Source of the DNA: an uncultured Geobacteraceae bacterium
GTDB taxonomy: Bacteria > Desulfobacterota > Desulfuromonadia > Desulfuromonadales > Geopsychrobacteraceae
Direction: 5' to 3'
Length of the DNA: 29,010 bases
Assembly: GCA_937958075.1 (NCBI GenBank)
Contig: CALFFB010000279.1
Span: forward strand, 1-29,010
Below are positions 23,047 through 29,010 of this stretch, piece by piece. Made by a program: the position numbers and the translations under genes. How positions within the stretch are numbered: position 1 is the first letter of the stretch; the number at the start of each line of letters is the position of its first letter. The notes beneath the pieces were generated by a model. The model had not been told where the DNA came from. It saw only the letters and a list, made by a program, of their open reading frames with translations, and did no database searches.

Positions 23047-24498
23047 TTATCTGAATCTCATGGTCAGATAGCGGCTGGCATTGCCCTGGCGCACCAGCAG
23101 CAGAACCGTGTTGCGCGGGCTTTTCTCGACCAGCGAAGCGACCTGCTCCGGCTCCTGCACCGCGACCCGGTTGACCTCTTCGATCAGGGCGCCGCGCTCG
23201 ATCCCGGCACGGGCGGCCAGAGAGCCCGGCTCTACCGCGCTGACGAGAACGCCGCGTCCGGCTTCATATCCGAACTGTTCGGCCAGCTCCGGGGTCAGTT
23301 TCTGCAGGCGCAACCCCAGTTGCGGCAGTTCGTCGGTTGCTGCCGGTGCTGCTGCCTGCTCCGCCTCCATGACATCGACAACCAGCTTGTGCTTGCGGGT
23401 TTTCCCCTTGCGCACAAGCTCCAGCTCGATGGTGGTGCCCGGCCGGGTCATGGCGATACGGTTGCGGAAAGCGGCGACACTTTCCACCGGTTCGCCGTTG
23501 AGTCTGGTAATGATGTCCCCCTGCTGCAGACCGCCCTTTTCCGCTGCCGAATCTTCCATGACCTGGGAGACAAGAATCCCCTGGCGCTGATCGATGTCAA
23601 AGGACTCCGCCAGCTCCTTGGTCAGATCCTGAATGTAGACCCCGATGCGGCCACGGGTGACCGCGCCATGCTCGGCCAGTTGCAGGTAGATATTGGCCGC
23701 CATATTGACGGGAATGGCGAAACCGATCCCCATGTAGCCGCCGCTGCGGCTGAAGATGGCGGTATTCATCCCCACCACTTCACCATCGAGGTTGACCAGA
23801 GGCCCGCCGGAGTTCCCGGGATTGATGGCGGCGTCGGTCTGGATGAAATTCTCATAATCGGTCAGGCCGATGCCGGTGCGCCCCTTGGCACTGACAATTC
23901 CGGCGGTCATGGTGTGGGACAATCCGAAGGGATTGCCGAAGGCCAGCACCCAGTCACCGACTTCCAGGGTGTCTGAATCACCAAGTTTCAGGAAGGGAAA
24001 TTCCTCATCGGCCTTGATGCGGATCAGGGCGACGTCGGTGGGAGGATCGGAGCCGACCAGTTCCGCCTCGAACTCCCGACCATCCTGAAACTGCACGGTA
24101 ATCTTGTCGGCGTCGCCCACAACATGGTTGTTGGTCATGATGTAGCCATCGGCCGAAATCAGAAAACCCGAACCCTGGCCCGTGGTGCGGCGCTGCTGTG
24201 GCTGCTGCGGAATCTCGAAATGTGGTCCGAAAAAGCGTCGAAAGAACTCATCTCCGAAAGGCCCGAAGGGCTGCCCCTCAAAGGGGTTGCCGGTGCCGCG
24301 ATTGGCGACAGTCTGCTCCACCTCGATATAGACAACCGCCGGCGACACCTTGCGGGCCACACTGCGAAAGGCCTTGCCGGTTTCCCGCAGGTTTTCCAGT
24401 CCGCTATCCTGAGCCGGGGCGCTGGTGACGCCAGCTGCGACCAGCAGCAACACGCCAAGGGCCATTGTCACTAACCATCTCATCCGCTTCTGTGTCAT
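23047..24498 (-). CDS. degP: Do-family periplasmic serine protease/chaperone HtrA (DegP/DegQ)
   Basis: This 483-residue protease has a signal peptide (about 1-29, cleaved near APAQDS) and the catalytic triad His125 (TNNHVV), Asp155 (PTDVALIR) and Ser230 (GNSGGPL). Two PDZ domains follow, about 275-365 (GRIGVYIQDLTKELAESF, GGLQQGDIITRLNGEPV) and about 390-475 (GLRLQKLTPELAEQFGY, AGIERGALIEEVN). It degrades or refolds damaged periplasmic proteins. The linker at about 70-103 is Phe/Gly/Pro/Gln-rich. AGGAG before the ATG supports the start, which overlaps the receiver gene stop by 4 bases, so the protease is produced with the receiver protein from the sigma-54 promoter at 25008-25023. Confidence 0.94.
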   Translation of the reverse strand: MTQKRMRWLVTMALGVLLLVAAGVTSAPAQDSGLENLRETGKAFRSVARKVSPAVVYIEVEQTVANRGTGNPFEGQPFGPFGDEFFRRFFGPHFEIPQQPQQRRTTGQGSGFLISADGYIMTNNHVVGDADKITVQFQDGREFEAELVGSDPPTDVALIRIKADEEFPFLKLGDSDTLEVGDWVLAFGNPFGLSHTMTAGIVSAKGRTGIGLTDYENFIQTDAAINPGNSGGPLVNLDGEVVGMNTAIFSRSGGYMGIGFAIPVNMAANIYLQLAEHGAVTRGRIGVYIQDLTKELAESFDIDQRQGILVSQVMEDSAAEKGGLQQGDIITRLNGEPVESVAAFRNRIAMTRPGTTIELELVRKGKTRKHKLVVDVMEAEQAAAPAATDELPQLGLRLQKLTPELAEQFGYEAGRGVLVSAVEPGSLAARAGIERGALIEEVNRVAVQEPEQVASLVEKSPRNTVLLLVRQGNASRYLTMRFR

Positions 24499-24908
24499 TG
24501 CTTGACTCCTGATGTTTCCTGGTTACGGAGACAGACACGTTCTACCAGAGCAATCATCTCGTCCAGATCAAAGGGTTTGTTGATAACTTCCGCCGCCCCG
24601 AGCTGGCGGGCCCGGTTATGGGTCAGCTCATCGCCAAAGGCCGTCATACAGATAAAGGGACACTGACGCGACCGGTGGCGATGTCTCGCCAGAACCTCCA
24701 GCCCCCCCAGTCCGGGCATGCGCAGATCACTGATCACTGCCGCAACATCATCCGTCCGCTCAAGGTGTCCGAGGAGCTGCAAGCCGTTGTCGCACTGCAC
24801 CACCTGATAACCGGCCCCCTCAAGGACCAGGGCCAGCAGCTCGCGCAGCTCATGGTCGTCCTCGGCAAGCAGGACCCGCGGGCTCAGATCCAGGCAGAAA
24901 GCTTCCAT
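24495..24908 (-). CDS. Stand-alone response-regulator receiver domain protein
   Basis: This 137-residue CheY-like protein consists of a single receiver domain: acidic pocket AEDD at 15-18, phospho-acceptor Asp61 in VISDLRMPG, Thr89 in CMTAFGD and Lys111 in NKPFDLDEM. There is no output domain. ATG 24908 is chosen because it fits the receiver fold and GGAGAA lies about 12 bases upstream; the frame also extends to 24968 without support. It is translationally coupled to degP. It may be phosphorylated by the kinase at 26476-27954 and act as phosphate sink or adaptor, which is inference. Confidence 0.88.
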   Translation of the reverse strand: MEAFCLDLSPRVLLAEDDHELRELLALVLEGAGYQVVQCDNGLQLLGHLERTDDVAAVISDLRMPGLGGLEVLARHRHRSRQCPFICMTAFGDELTHNRARQLGAAEVINKPFDLDEMIALVERVCLRNQETSGVKQ

Positions 24909-24945
24909 TACCAGTCGGTTCTCCGTAACAATTGAACAGTAAATC

Positions 24946-24975
24946 CCGTCAGCGCATATCGGCTGCACCTGACGG
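24946..24975 (-). promoter_or_regulatory. Leader hairpin in the receiver/degP transcript
   Basis: CCGTCAG (24946-24952) and CTGACGG (24969-24975) form a perfect 7-bp stem. It can be extended past a one-base bulge by a further 4 pairs, leaving a 7-base loop. It lies within the predicted 5' leader of about 90 bases and is about 40 bases from the start codon. It is not followed by a T-run. Confidence 0.45.
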
Positions 24976-25007
24976 AACAGGTATTGTGAACCATGCCGGC
25001 TAAATCA

Positions 25008-25023
25008 AGCAAACCATGTGCCA
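25008..25023 (-). promoter_or_regulatory. Sigma-54 (RpoN) promoter for the receiver-degP operon
   Basis: On the minus strand TGGCACA-TGGT-TTGCT differs from the consensus TGGCACG-N4-TTGCW by one base. The GG and GC elements are correctly spaced. The predicted transcript start is near 24997, about 90 bases ahead of the receiver ATG. It is in the non-coding gap directly after an NtrC-type activator gene, which makes that activator the obvious candidate to drive it. Confidence 0.83.
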
Positions 25024-25059
25024 ACAGTTCTATGCATGAAATCAGGGGGTTGGATTGTT

Positions 25060-25100
25060 TCGGGATGGGGCAGAATGTCCCGATGAGGCAATTTGCCCCA
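25060..25100. promoter_or_regulatory. Two dyads upstream of the sigma-54 promoter, candidate activator-binding sites
   Basis: TGAGGCAA-T-TTGCCCCA (25084-25100) is a dyad with 7 of 8 arm bases paired. TGGGGCAGAATGTCCCG (25066-25082) is a weaker related dyad, and it lies inside TCGGGA-N12-TCCCGA (25060-25083). The two 17-base elements share TG(G/A)GGCA and have centres 18 bases apart, about 45-75 bases upstream of the -24 element. This is a plausible tandem enhancer for an NtrC-type activator. Confidence 0.55.
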
Positions 25101-25111
25101 TAGGGAACGGG

Positions 25112-26479
25112 TCACTCTTCCTTGAGCTTACGGTACAGGGTTTTGCGGTCGATGCCGAGGAGACGGGCGGCCAGGGTGCGGTTGCCGTCAAACCGGTCGA
25201 GGACACGACGGATGTACTGCTGCTCCATCTCTTCCAGGGTCAGGACGGGTTCTTCCGCGCGCGCAAGGGTCGATGGCGACGGGCTGCCGCTGCGCCGACG
25301 GATGGCTTCGGGAAAATCATCGACAATGAGCTGATCGTGAAGGGTCAGGGCAACGGCGCGCTCGATAGCGTTGCGCAGCTCGCGGACGTTGCCGGGCCAG
25401 TCGTAGGCCAGCAGACAGGCGGCGGCAGGCTCCGCCAGCCCGGTCACCGACTTGTTGAAGCGACGGCTGATCTGATCGATGAACTGCATGGCCAAAAGCA
25501 GAATATCATTCCCCCGCTGGCGCAATGGCGGCAGCTCAAGCTGAATGACATTGAGGCGATAGTACAGATCACTGCGGAAGCGCCCCTCTGCAACCGCCTT
25601 GTCCAGATCACAATGGCTGGCCGCCAGCACCCTGACATCGCAGCGAATTTCCGTGCTGCTGCCCAGAGGTCGAACCCGCTGATCTTCGAGAACCCGCAAC
25701 AGCTTCGGTTGCAGCGACAAAGGCAGTTCGGCAATTTCATCGAGCAGCAGGGTGCCCCCGGTGGCCTCGACAAACAGCCCTGTGCGCGGTTCCCGGGCGT
25801 CGGTGAAAGCCCCTCTGACATGGCCGAAGAGTTCGCTTTCGAGGAGACTTTCCGGCAGTGCCGCACAGTTGACGGCAACAAAGGGCCCGTCCTGGCGCGG
25901 GCTGTTGCGATGCAGCGCCCTGGCAACCAGCTCCTTGCCGGTGCCGCTTTCCCCGGCAATCAGCACCGAGGTATCAAGACCGGCGATACGGCCGATCTGC
26001 TGTCTGAGCTTCTGCATGGCAGCGCTTTCGCCGAGCAGCTCGTTCTCCGGCTGCTGGCGGCGGACCTGGTCCTTGAGCAGCCGCACCGTCTCCTGCAGGT
26101 GGCGATGCTGGAGACCGCGATCCAGAGAAATACTGAGGAGATCAAGATCCACCGGCTTGGTGACAAAATCGTAGGCCCCGGCCCGCAGGGCGGCAATGGC
26201 TGTTTCCAGACTGCCGAAGGCGGTCATGATAACAACAGGCAGATCGGGACGCTGCTGATGCAGTTCGGCGCAGAAGTCGATGCCGCTGATCCGGGGCAGG
26301 TTCAGATCGGTCAGCACGATGTCGATCTCCTGCTGCTGCAGAATCTCCCGTGCCGCCGGCACCTTGAGTGCCGTCCACACCTGGTGGCCGCGGTGGCGCA
26401 AATCCTCGGCCAGCAGGTCACAGAGGGCCTGATCGTCATCGATCACCAGCACCCGCCCCGGCAGCGACGCTTTGCTCAT
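25112..26479 (-). CDS. NtrC-family sigma-54-dependent response regulator (ZraR/AtoC-like)
   Basis: This 455-residue activator has a receiver domain with Asp58 (VLTDLNLPRISG) and Lys108 (TKPVDLD), a central AAA+ domain with Walker A GESGTGKE at 176-183 and Walker B GGTLLLDEI at 241-249, and a Fis-type helix-turn-helix at about 430-453 (GNRTLAARLLGIDRKTLYRKL). The L1-loop motif that contacts sigma-54 reads GAFTDA (223-228) rather than GAFTGA. Phosphorylated by the adjacent kinase, it should bind enhancers and open a sigma-54 promoter by ATP hydrolysis. It overlaps the kinase gene by 4 bases. The likely target is the promoter at 25008-25023. Confidence 0.95.
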   Translation of the reverse strand: MSKASLPGRVLVIDDDQALCDLLAEDLRHRGHQVWTALKVPAAREILQQQEIDIVLTDLNLPRISGIDFCAELHQQRPDLPVVIMTAFGSLETAIAALRAGAYDFVTKPVDLDLLSISLDRGLQHRHLQETVRLLKDQVRRQQPENELLGESAAMQKLRQQIGRIAGLDTSVLIAGESGTGKELVARALHRNSPRQDGPFVAVNCAALPESLLESELFGHVRGAFTDAREPRTGLFVEATGGTLLLDEIAELPLSLQPKLLRVLEDQRVRPLGSSTEIRCDVRVLAASHCDLDKAVAEGRFRSDLYYRLNVIQLELPPLRQRGNDILLLAMQFIDQISRRFNKSVTGLAEPAAACLLAYDWPGNVRELRNAIERAVALTLHDQLIVDDFPEAIRRRSGSPSPSTLARAEEPVLTLEEMEQQYIRRVLDRFDGNRTLAARLLGIDRKTLYRKLKEE

Positions 26480-27954
26480 GACTGACGTCCTCCTACGTGC
26501 AAAGGCAGATAGACGGAAAAGCTGCTCCCCTTGCCCGGCTCGCTTTCAACGTCGATCCAGCCGCCATGTTCCTGGACAATACCATAGGCGATAGACAGAC
26601 CCAGCCCCGTTCCCTGGCCGACATCCTTGGTCGTGAAGAAGGGGTCAAAAATATGTCGCAGCACCTCCGGCGCCATTCCCGTGCCCTGGTCGGTCACCTG
26701 CAGACACACCCACCTCTGGTCCGAATCGGCCAGATCTTCCGGCGGCTTCGCCCGTGGTGCCGGATAGCCGGCCAGGGTCATACTGCCACCATCCGGCATG
26801 GCCTGAATAGCGTTGAGGAGAAGATTCAGCAGCACCTGCTGCAGCTGCGCCGCGTCGGCACAGACGACAAGACCCTCCTGCGCCTCTTCAAGGCGCAGCT
26901 GAACCTGCTGTTTGTGCAGGGTCGGCTCCAGCAGCGGCAGCACTCCGCGCATGATCAGGTGCACCTCCACCGGCTGCTTACGCGCCTCGCCGCGTCGGGC
27001 AAAACTGAGGAGCTGGCGCATGATACCGGTCATGCGCTCGGCCTGCTCATGAATAATAGTGGCGGAACGGGCGATATCAGCGGGCGAAATCCCTTCCCGA
27101 CCCATCAGCTTGGCCCGCCCGGCGATGACATTGAGGGGGGTTCCCAGCTCGTGGGCCATCCCGGCGGACAGCTGCCCGAGGGTAGCCAGGCGTTCACTGT
27201 GCCGCAGCTTTTCCAGGGCCTCGATTTTCGCCGCGGTGGCCTCCTGCTCGGCTTCCCGCGCCTGAACCAGCTGCTCACGCATCCGCTCGATGGTTCCGGA
27301 GAGTTCAGCAAACTCATCGCTTCCTGACAGATTAACCCCGGCGGAGAAATCGCCGGTCCCGATACGCTCCGCCTGGGCCCGCAGTTGGCGCATGGGGCGC
27401 CCGACCCAGATACTGCCCAGGGCGGCCATCATCAACAGGCCGGAAACAACGGAAGCGCCGATGACCAGAGCCGAGCGCCGCAGGCTTTCCTGCACATAGT
27501 CGTGCATCTCTTCCATGGATTCCGACAGCTCAATGGCGCCGATACGCCCTGTCGGTGTAAACACCGGCAGATAGGTCAGCAGATAATCCTGCCCTTCGGC
27601 CGAGGCCGCCATCAGGGTCACGGTTTCCTCCTGAGCCAGCCGCTCCAGATGGCTCAGGGGAACCCGCGGCTGCACCGCTTCCGGCAGGCCTTCCTCAATC
27701 CAGACCCAGCGCACCAGGGTGTCGCTGTAGCCCTGGTTGGCCCGATCGAGAAAGGCCATCGACGCTTCCTGCCCCCGCTGATGCCAGAGCTCCACGACAA
27801 TGACCCGCAGACTTTCGCCGATATGCCGCGCTTCACGGCTCAGATTGCGCTTGATCTGCTCCCGCTCCCGCTCGATGGACTGATAGCTGTATACGGAAAA
27901 AATCAGCACGATGCCGAACATGACCGCAAGAGTGATTTTTATCGTCAGCCGCAT
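26476..27954 (-). CDS. Membrane sensor histidine kinase, partner of the NtrC-type regulator
   Basis: Numbered from ATG 27954, the 492-residue kinase has a first helix at about 7-24, an extracytoplasmic sensor region (about 25-160), a second helix at about 161-184, HAMP at about 184-235, and a HisKA domain with His268 in AHELGTPLN. The HATPase_c domain follows, with N box LLNLLLNAIQ, DQGTGM, FDPFFTTK and GTGLGLSIAYGIVQEHGG. The sensor region has no recognised ligand fold; its LWHQRG and LLTYLPVFTPTGRIGAIEL segments suggest a small PAS-like or helical sensor. The frame extends to 28002, but that start lies in a terminator hairpin, whereas GGGG precedes ATG 27954. It is co-translated with the regulator (ATGA overlap). 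Confidence 0.93.
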   Translation of the reverse strand: MRLTIKITLAVMFGIVLIFSVYSYQSIEREREQIKRNLSREARHIGESLRVIVVELWHQRGQEASMAFLDRANQGYSDTLVRWVWIEEGLPEAVQPRVPLSHLERLAQEETVTLMAASAEGQDYLLTYLPVFTPTGRIGAIELSESMEEMHDYVQESLRRSALVIGASVVSGLLMMAALGSIWVGRPMRQLRAQAERIGTGDFSAGVNLSGSDEFAELSGTIERMREQLVQAREAEQEATAAKIEALEKLRHSERLATLGQLSAGMAHELGTPLNVIAGRAKLMGREGISPADIARSATIIHEQAERMTGIMRQLLSFARRGEARKQPVEVHLIMRGVLPLLEPTLHKQQVQLRLEEAQEGLVVCADAAQLQQVLLNLLLNAIQAMPDGGSMTLAGYPAPRAKPPEDLADSDQRWVCLQVTDQGTGMAPEVLRHIFDPFFTTKDVGQGTGLGLSIAYGIVQEHGGWIDVESEPGKGSSFSVYLPLHVGGRQS

Positions 27955-27979
27955 GGAACGACCCCGCCTGCATCCCCTG

Positions 27980-28018
27980 ACAAAACGGCAAAAGCCCGAC
28001 ATGTTGCCTGCCGGGCTT
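27980..28018 (-). terminator. Probable Rho-independent terminator after tatC
   Basis: On the minus strand AAGCCCG (28018-28012) pairs with CGGGCTT (27998-27992) around a 13-base loop, followed by TTGCCGTTTTG. It is 54 bases after the tatC stop and just ahead of the kinase start. The T-run is interrupted, so strength is moderate. Confidence 0.65.
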
Positions 28019-28071
28019 GATCAAGACAATCATCTGCGGCGCTGGTTGCACAACCCAAGGTGGTCTCCATG

Positions 28072-28839
28072 TCAGGACTCCGCCCCTTCGAACCTTTCCG
28101 CGTCGCCTTCCATCGCCACCTTTCTCTTGCCGAACAGGCGCGCCACGATAATTCCGACTTCATATAGAATCACAAAAGGAATGGCGATGGAAACCTGGGA
28201 GATCAGATCCGGCGGCGTCAGAATCGCGCCGATGGCAAAAGCCAGCAGCAGGGCGTATTTGCGGTTTTTGGCCAGCCAGAGGTGGTCGACAACCCCCATA
28301 CGCGCAAGAAAAAAGATGACGATGGGCAGCTCGAACACCAGTCCGAAGGCAATGAGCAGGCGCGTGGCCAGGGTCAGATAAGCGCCCATGGAGAGCATGG
28401 CTTCAACCCCGCCAACCCCGGTGCCGTAGGTGACGAGAAAAGAAAACACCATGGGAAACACCAGGGTAAAGCCGAAGAAGGTCCCGGAACCGAAGCACAG
28501 GGAACTTAAGATGACAAAGGGGATGGCAAAACGCTTTTCATGGCCGTACAGTCCCGGCGCGACAAAAATCCACACCTGCCAGATGATAACGGGAAAGGCA
28601 ACCACCAGACCGGCCAGGGCCGACACCTTGAGGATAGTGAAAAAGGGCTCGGTGGCACTGATAAAAACCAGGGAGCTGCCTTCCGGCAGGGCAGCACGGA
28701 CCGGACCGGCGATCTCTTCAAAAAGGCGCTCACCGAACGCATAACACCCGAGAAAGGCCACCAGCCAGGAGACAGCGGCAATCACCAGTCGCTTGCGCAG
28801 TTCGGCAAGATGTTCGGTCAACGCCATTCCATCAGACAT
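28072..28839 (-). CDS. tatC: Twin-arginine translocase subunit TatC
   Basis: This 255-residue membrane protein recognises twin-arginine signal peptides and, with TatA/TatB, exports folded proteins. It shows the N-terminal motif LTEHLAELRKRL (about 6-17), the first-loop block FISATEPFFTILKVSALAGLVVAFPVIIWQVWIFVAPGLY, six hydrophobic segments and the late block RKYALLLAFAIGAILTPPDLISQ. ATG 28839 is used because GGAGGAAG lies 7 bases upstream and it puts the TEHLAELR motif at the right place; the longer frame to 28950 is low-complexity and overlaps tatB. It overlaps the upstream gene by 8 bases. Confidence 0.95.
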   Translation of the reverse strand: MSDGMALTEHLAELRKRLVIAAVSWLVAFLGCYAFGERLFEEIAGPVRAALPEGSSLVFISATEPFFTILKVSALAGLVVAFPVIIWQVWIFVAPGLYGHEKRFAIPFVILSSLCFGSGTFFGFTLVFPMVFSFLVTYGTGVGGVEAMLSMGAYLTLATRLLIAFGLVFELPIVIFFLARMGVVDHLWLAKNRKYALLLAFAIGAILTPPDLISQVSIAIPFVILYEVGIIVARLFGKRKVAMEGDAERFEGAES

Positions 28840-29010
28840 GGGGGTCTTCCTCCCGGGATGTGGCGGAGGTCTCGGCCGGGGTCTGCCTATCCGCGGTGAT
28901 CGTCGGCTTCTCGGACCTGTCACCTGCGGCCGCCGCGGTGACGGGTTCATCCTTTTGCTGTTCAGCGGCGGTCGTTGTTTTCAGATAGCGCTCCCGCATC
29001 TCCTGTTTGT
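28832..29010 (-). CDS. tatB: C-terminal tail of a probable TatB (or TatA-like) subunit, partial
   Basis: In the frame that stops at TGA 28834-28832, the visible 58 residues read KQEMRERYLKTTT, then a charged Ala/Pro/Thr-rich tail ending REEDPHV. A hydrophilic variable tail directly before and overlapping tatC (by 8 bases) is what TatB has; KQEMRERYLK would be the end of its amphipathic helix region. The N-terminal membrane hairpin lies beyond the window, so the TatB rather than TatA call rests on position. Confidence 0.65.
   Translation of the reverse strand, partial: KQEMRERYLKTTTAAEQQKDEPVTAAAAGDRSEKPTITADRQTPAETSATSREEDPHV

Noticed and set aside
22957..23976. A 339-codon plus-strand open frame opposite degP
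   Set aside because: Antisense shadow of a protease with an intact catalytic triad; no ribosome-binding site or domain.
25055..26485. A 476-codon plus-strand open frame opposite the NtrC-type regulator
   Set aside because: No recognisable domain, and it runs antisense to all receiver, AAA+ and HTH motifs. It also covers the sigma-54 promoter's upstream dyads.
27955..28002. N-terminal extension of the histidine kinase
   Set aside because: Its start codon falls in the loop and stem of the tatC terminator; ATG 27954 gives a normal membrane-anchored start.
28840..28950. N-terminal extension of tatC
   Set aside because: The extra 37 residues are Pro/Arg-rich, overlap the tatB-like frame, and the strong ribosome-binding site lies just before ATG 28839.

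Overview
The window reads as chromosomal DNA of a GC-rich Gram-negative bacterium, most likely a member of the Desulfuromonadia (Desulfuromonas/Pelobacter/Geobacter relatives). This is inferred from the gene mix: a sigma-54 (NtrC-family) regulatory style, an acetate-uptake-family permease beside an oxalate/formate-type MFS carrier, HflKC, an HtrA protease next to two-component genes, Tat genes, and an MTH1187-type thiamine-binding protein. No rRNA, tRNA, CRISPR array, insertion sequence or replication origin was found.

Layout. (1) 1-56: last codons of a probable sigma-54-dependent regulator. (2) 81-4120: a small accessory/defence cassette with a DUF262-DUF1524-DUF5655 nuclease-like protein, a frameshifted stub of a type I restriction subunit (HsdR), and a Schlafen-AlbA_2/HATPase_c_4 protein, followed by an AT-rich repeat-bearing spacer. 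(3) 4121-7000, minus strand: a small membrane protein, a GPR1/FUN34/YaaH-type acetate permease and an OFA-family MFS carrier with a cysteine-rich N-terminal extension. The last two lie downstream of an excellent -24/-12 promoter (6979-6994). (4) 7358-11080, plus strand: a tight five-gene operon of ATP:cob(I)alamin adenosyltransferase, a stand-alone Pycsar-effector-like (PycTM/DUF5706) membrane protein, rsmE, a DMT/EamA transporter and rsgA. (5) 11098-13599: thiamine-binding protein (minus), then hflK-hflC with a terminator. (6) 13625-18453: an RluA-family pseudouridine synthase that overlaps a convergent tesA-like esterase, then divergent ybbA-ybbP (the E. coli tesA/ybbAP arrangement). (7) 18456-22830, minus: an unrecognised 246-aa protein, a CPA2-type cation/proton antiporter, a YdfG-like SDR and a LapA-domain protein. 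(8) 22924-28018, minus: a stress/regulatory block of histidine kinase, NtrC-type regulator, a sigma-54 promoter with upstream dyads, a receiver-only protein and HtrA/DegP, ended by a strong terminator. (9) 28072-29010, minus: tatC and the end of a tatB-like gene.

The most informative reading is a self-contained envelope-stress circuit. A membrane kinase and its NtrC partner (26476-27954 and 25112-26479) are followed by two dyads at 25066-25100, a near-consensus sigma-54 promoter at 25008-25023, and then a CheY-like receiver translationally coupled to a periplasmic HtrA protease. Other points of interest are the orphan Pycsar-like effector inside a housekeeping operon, the restriction-system fossil in the defence cassette, and the double-start OFA carrier with a perfect 12-bp hairpin ahead of the acetate permease. 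All family calls were made by eye from motifs; no database search was possible.
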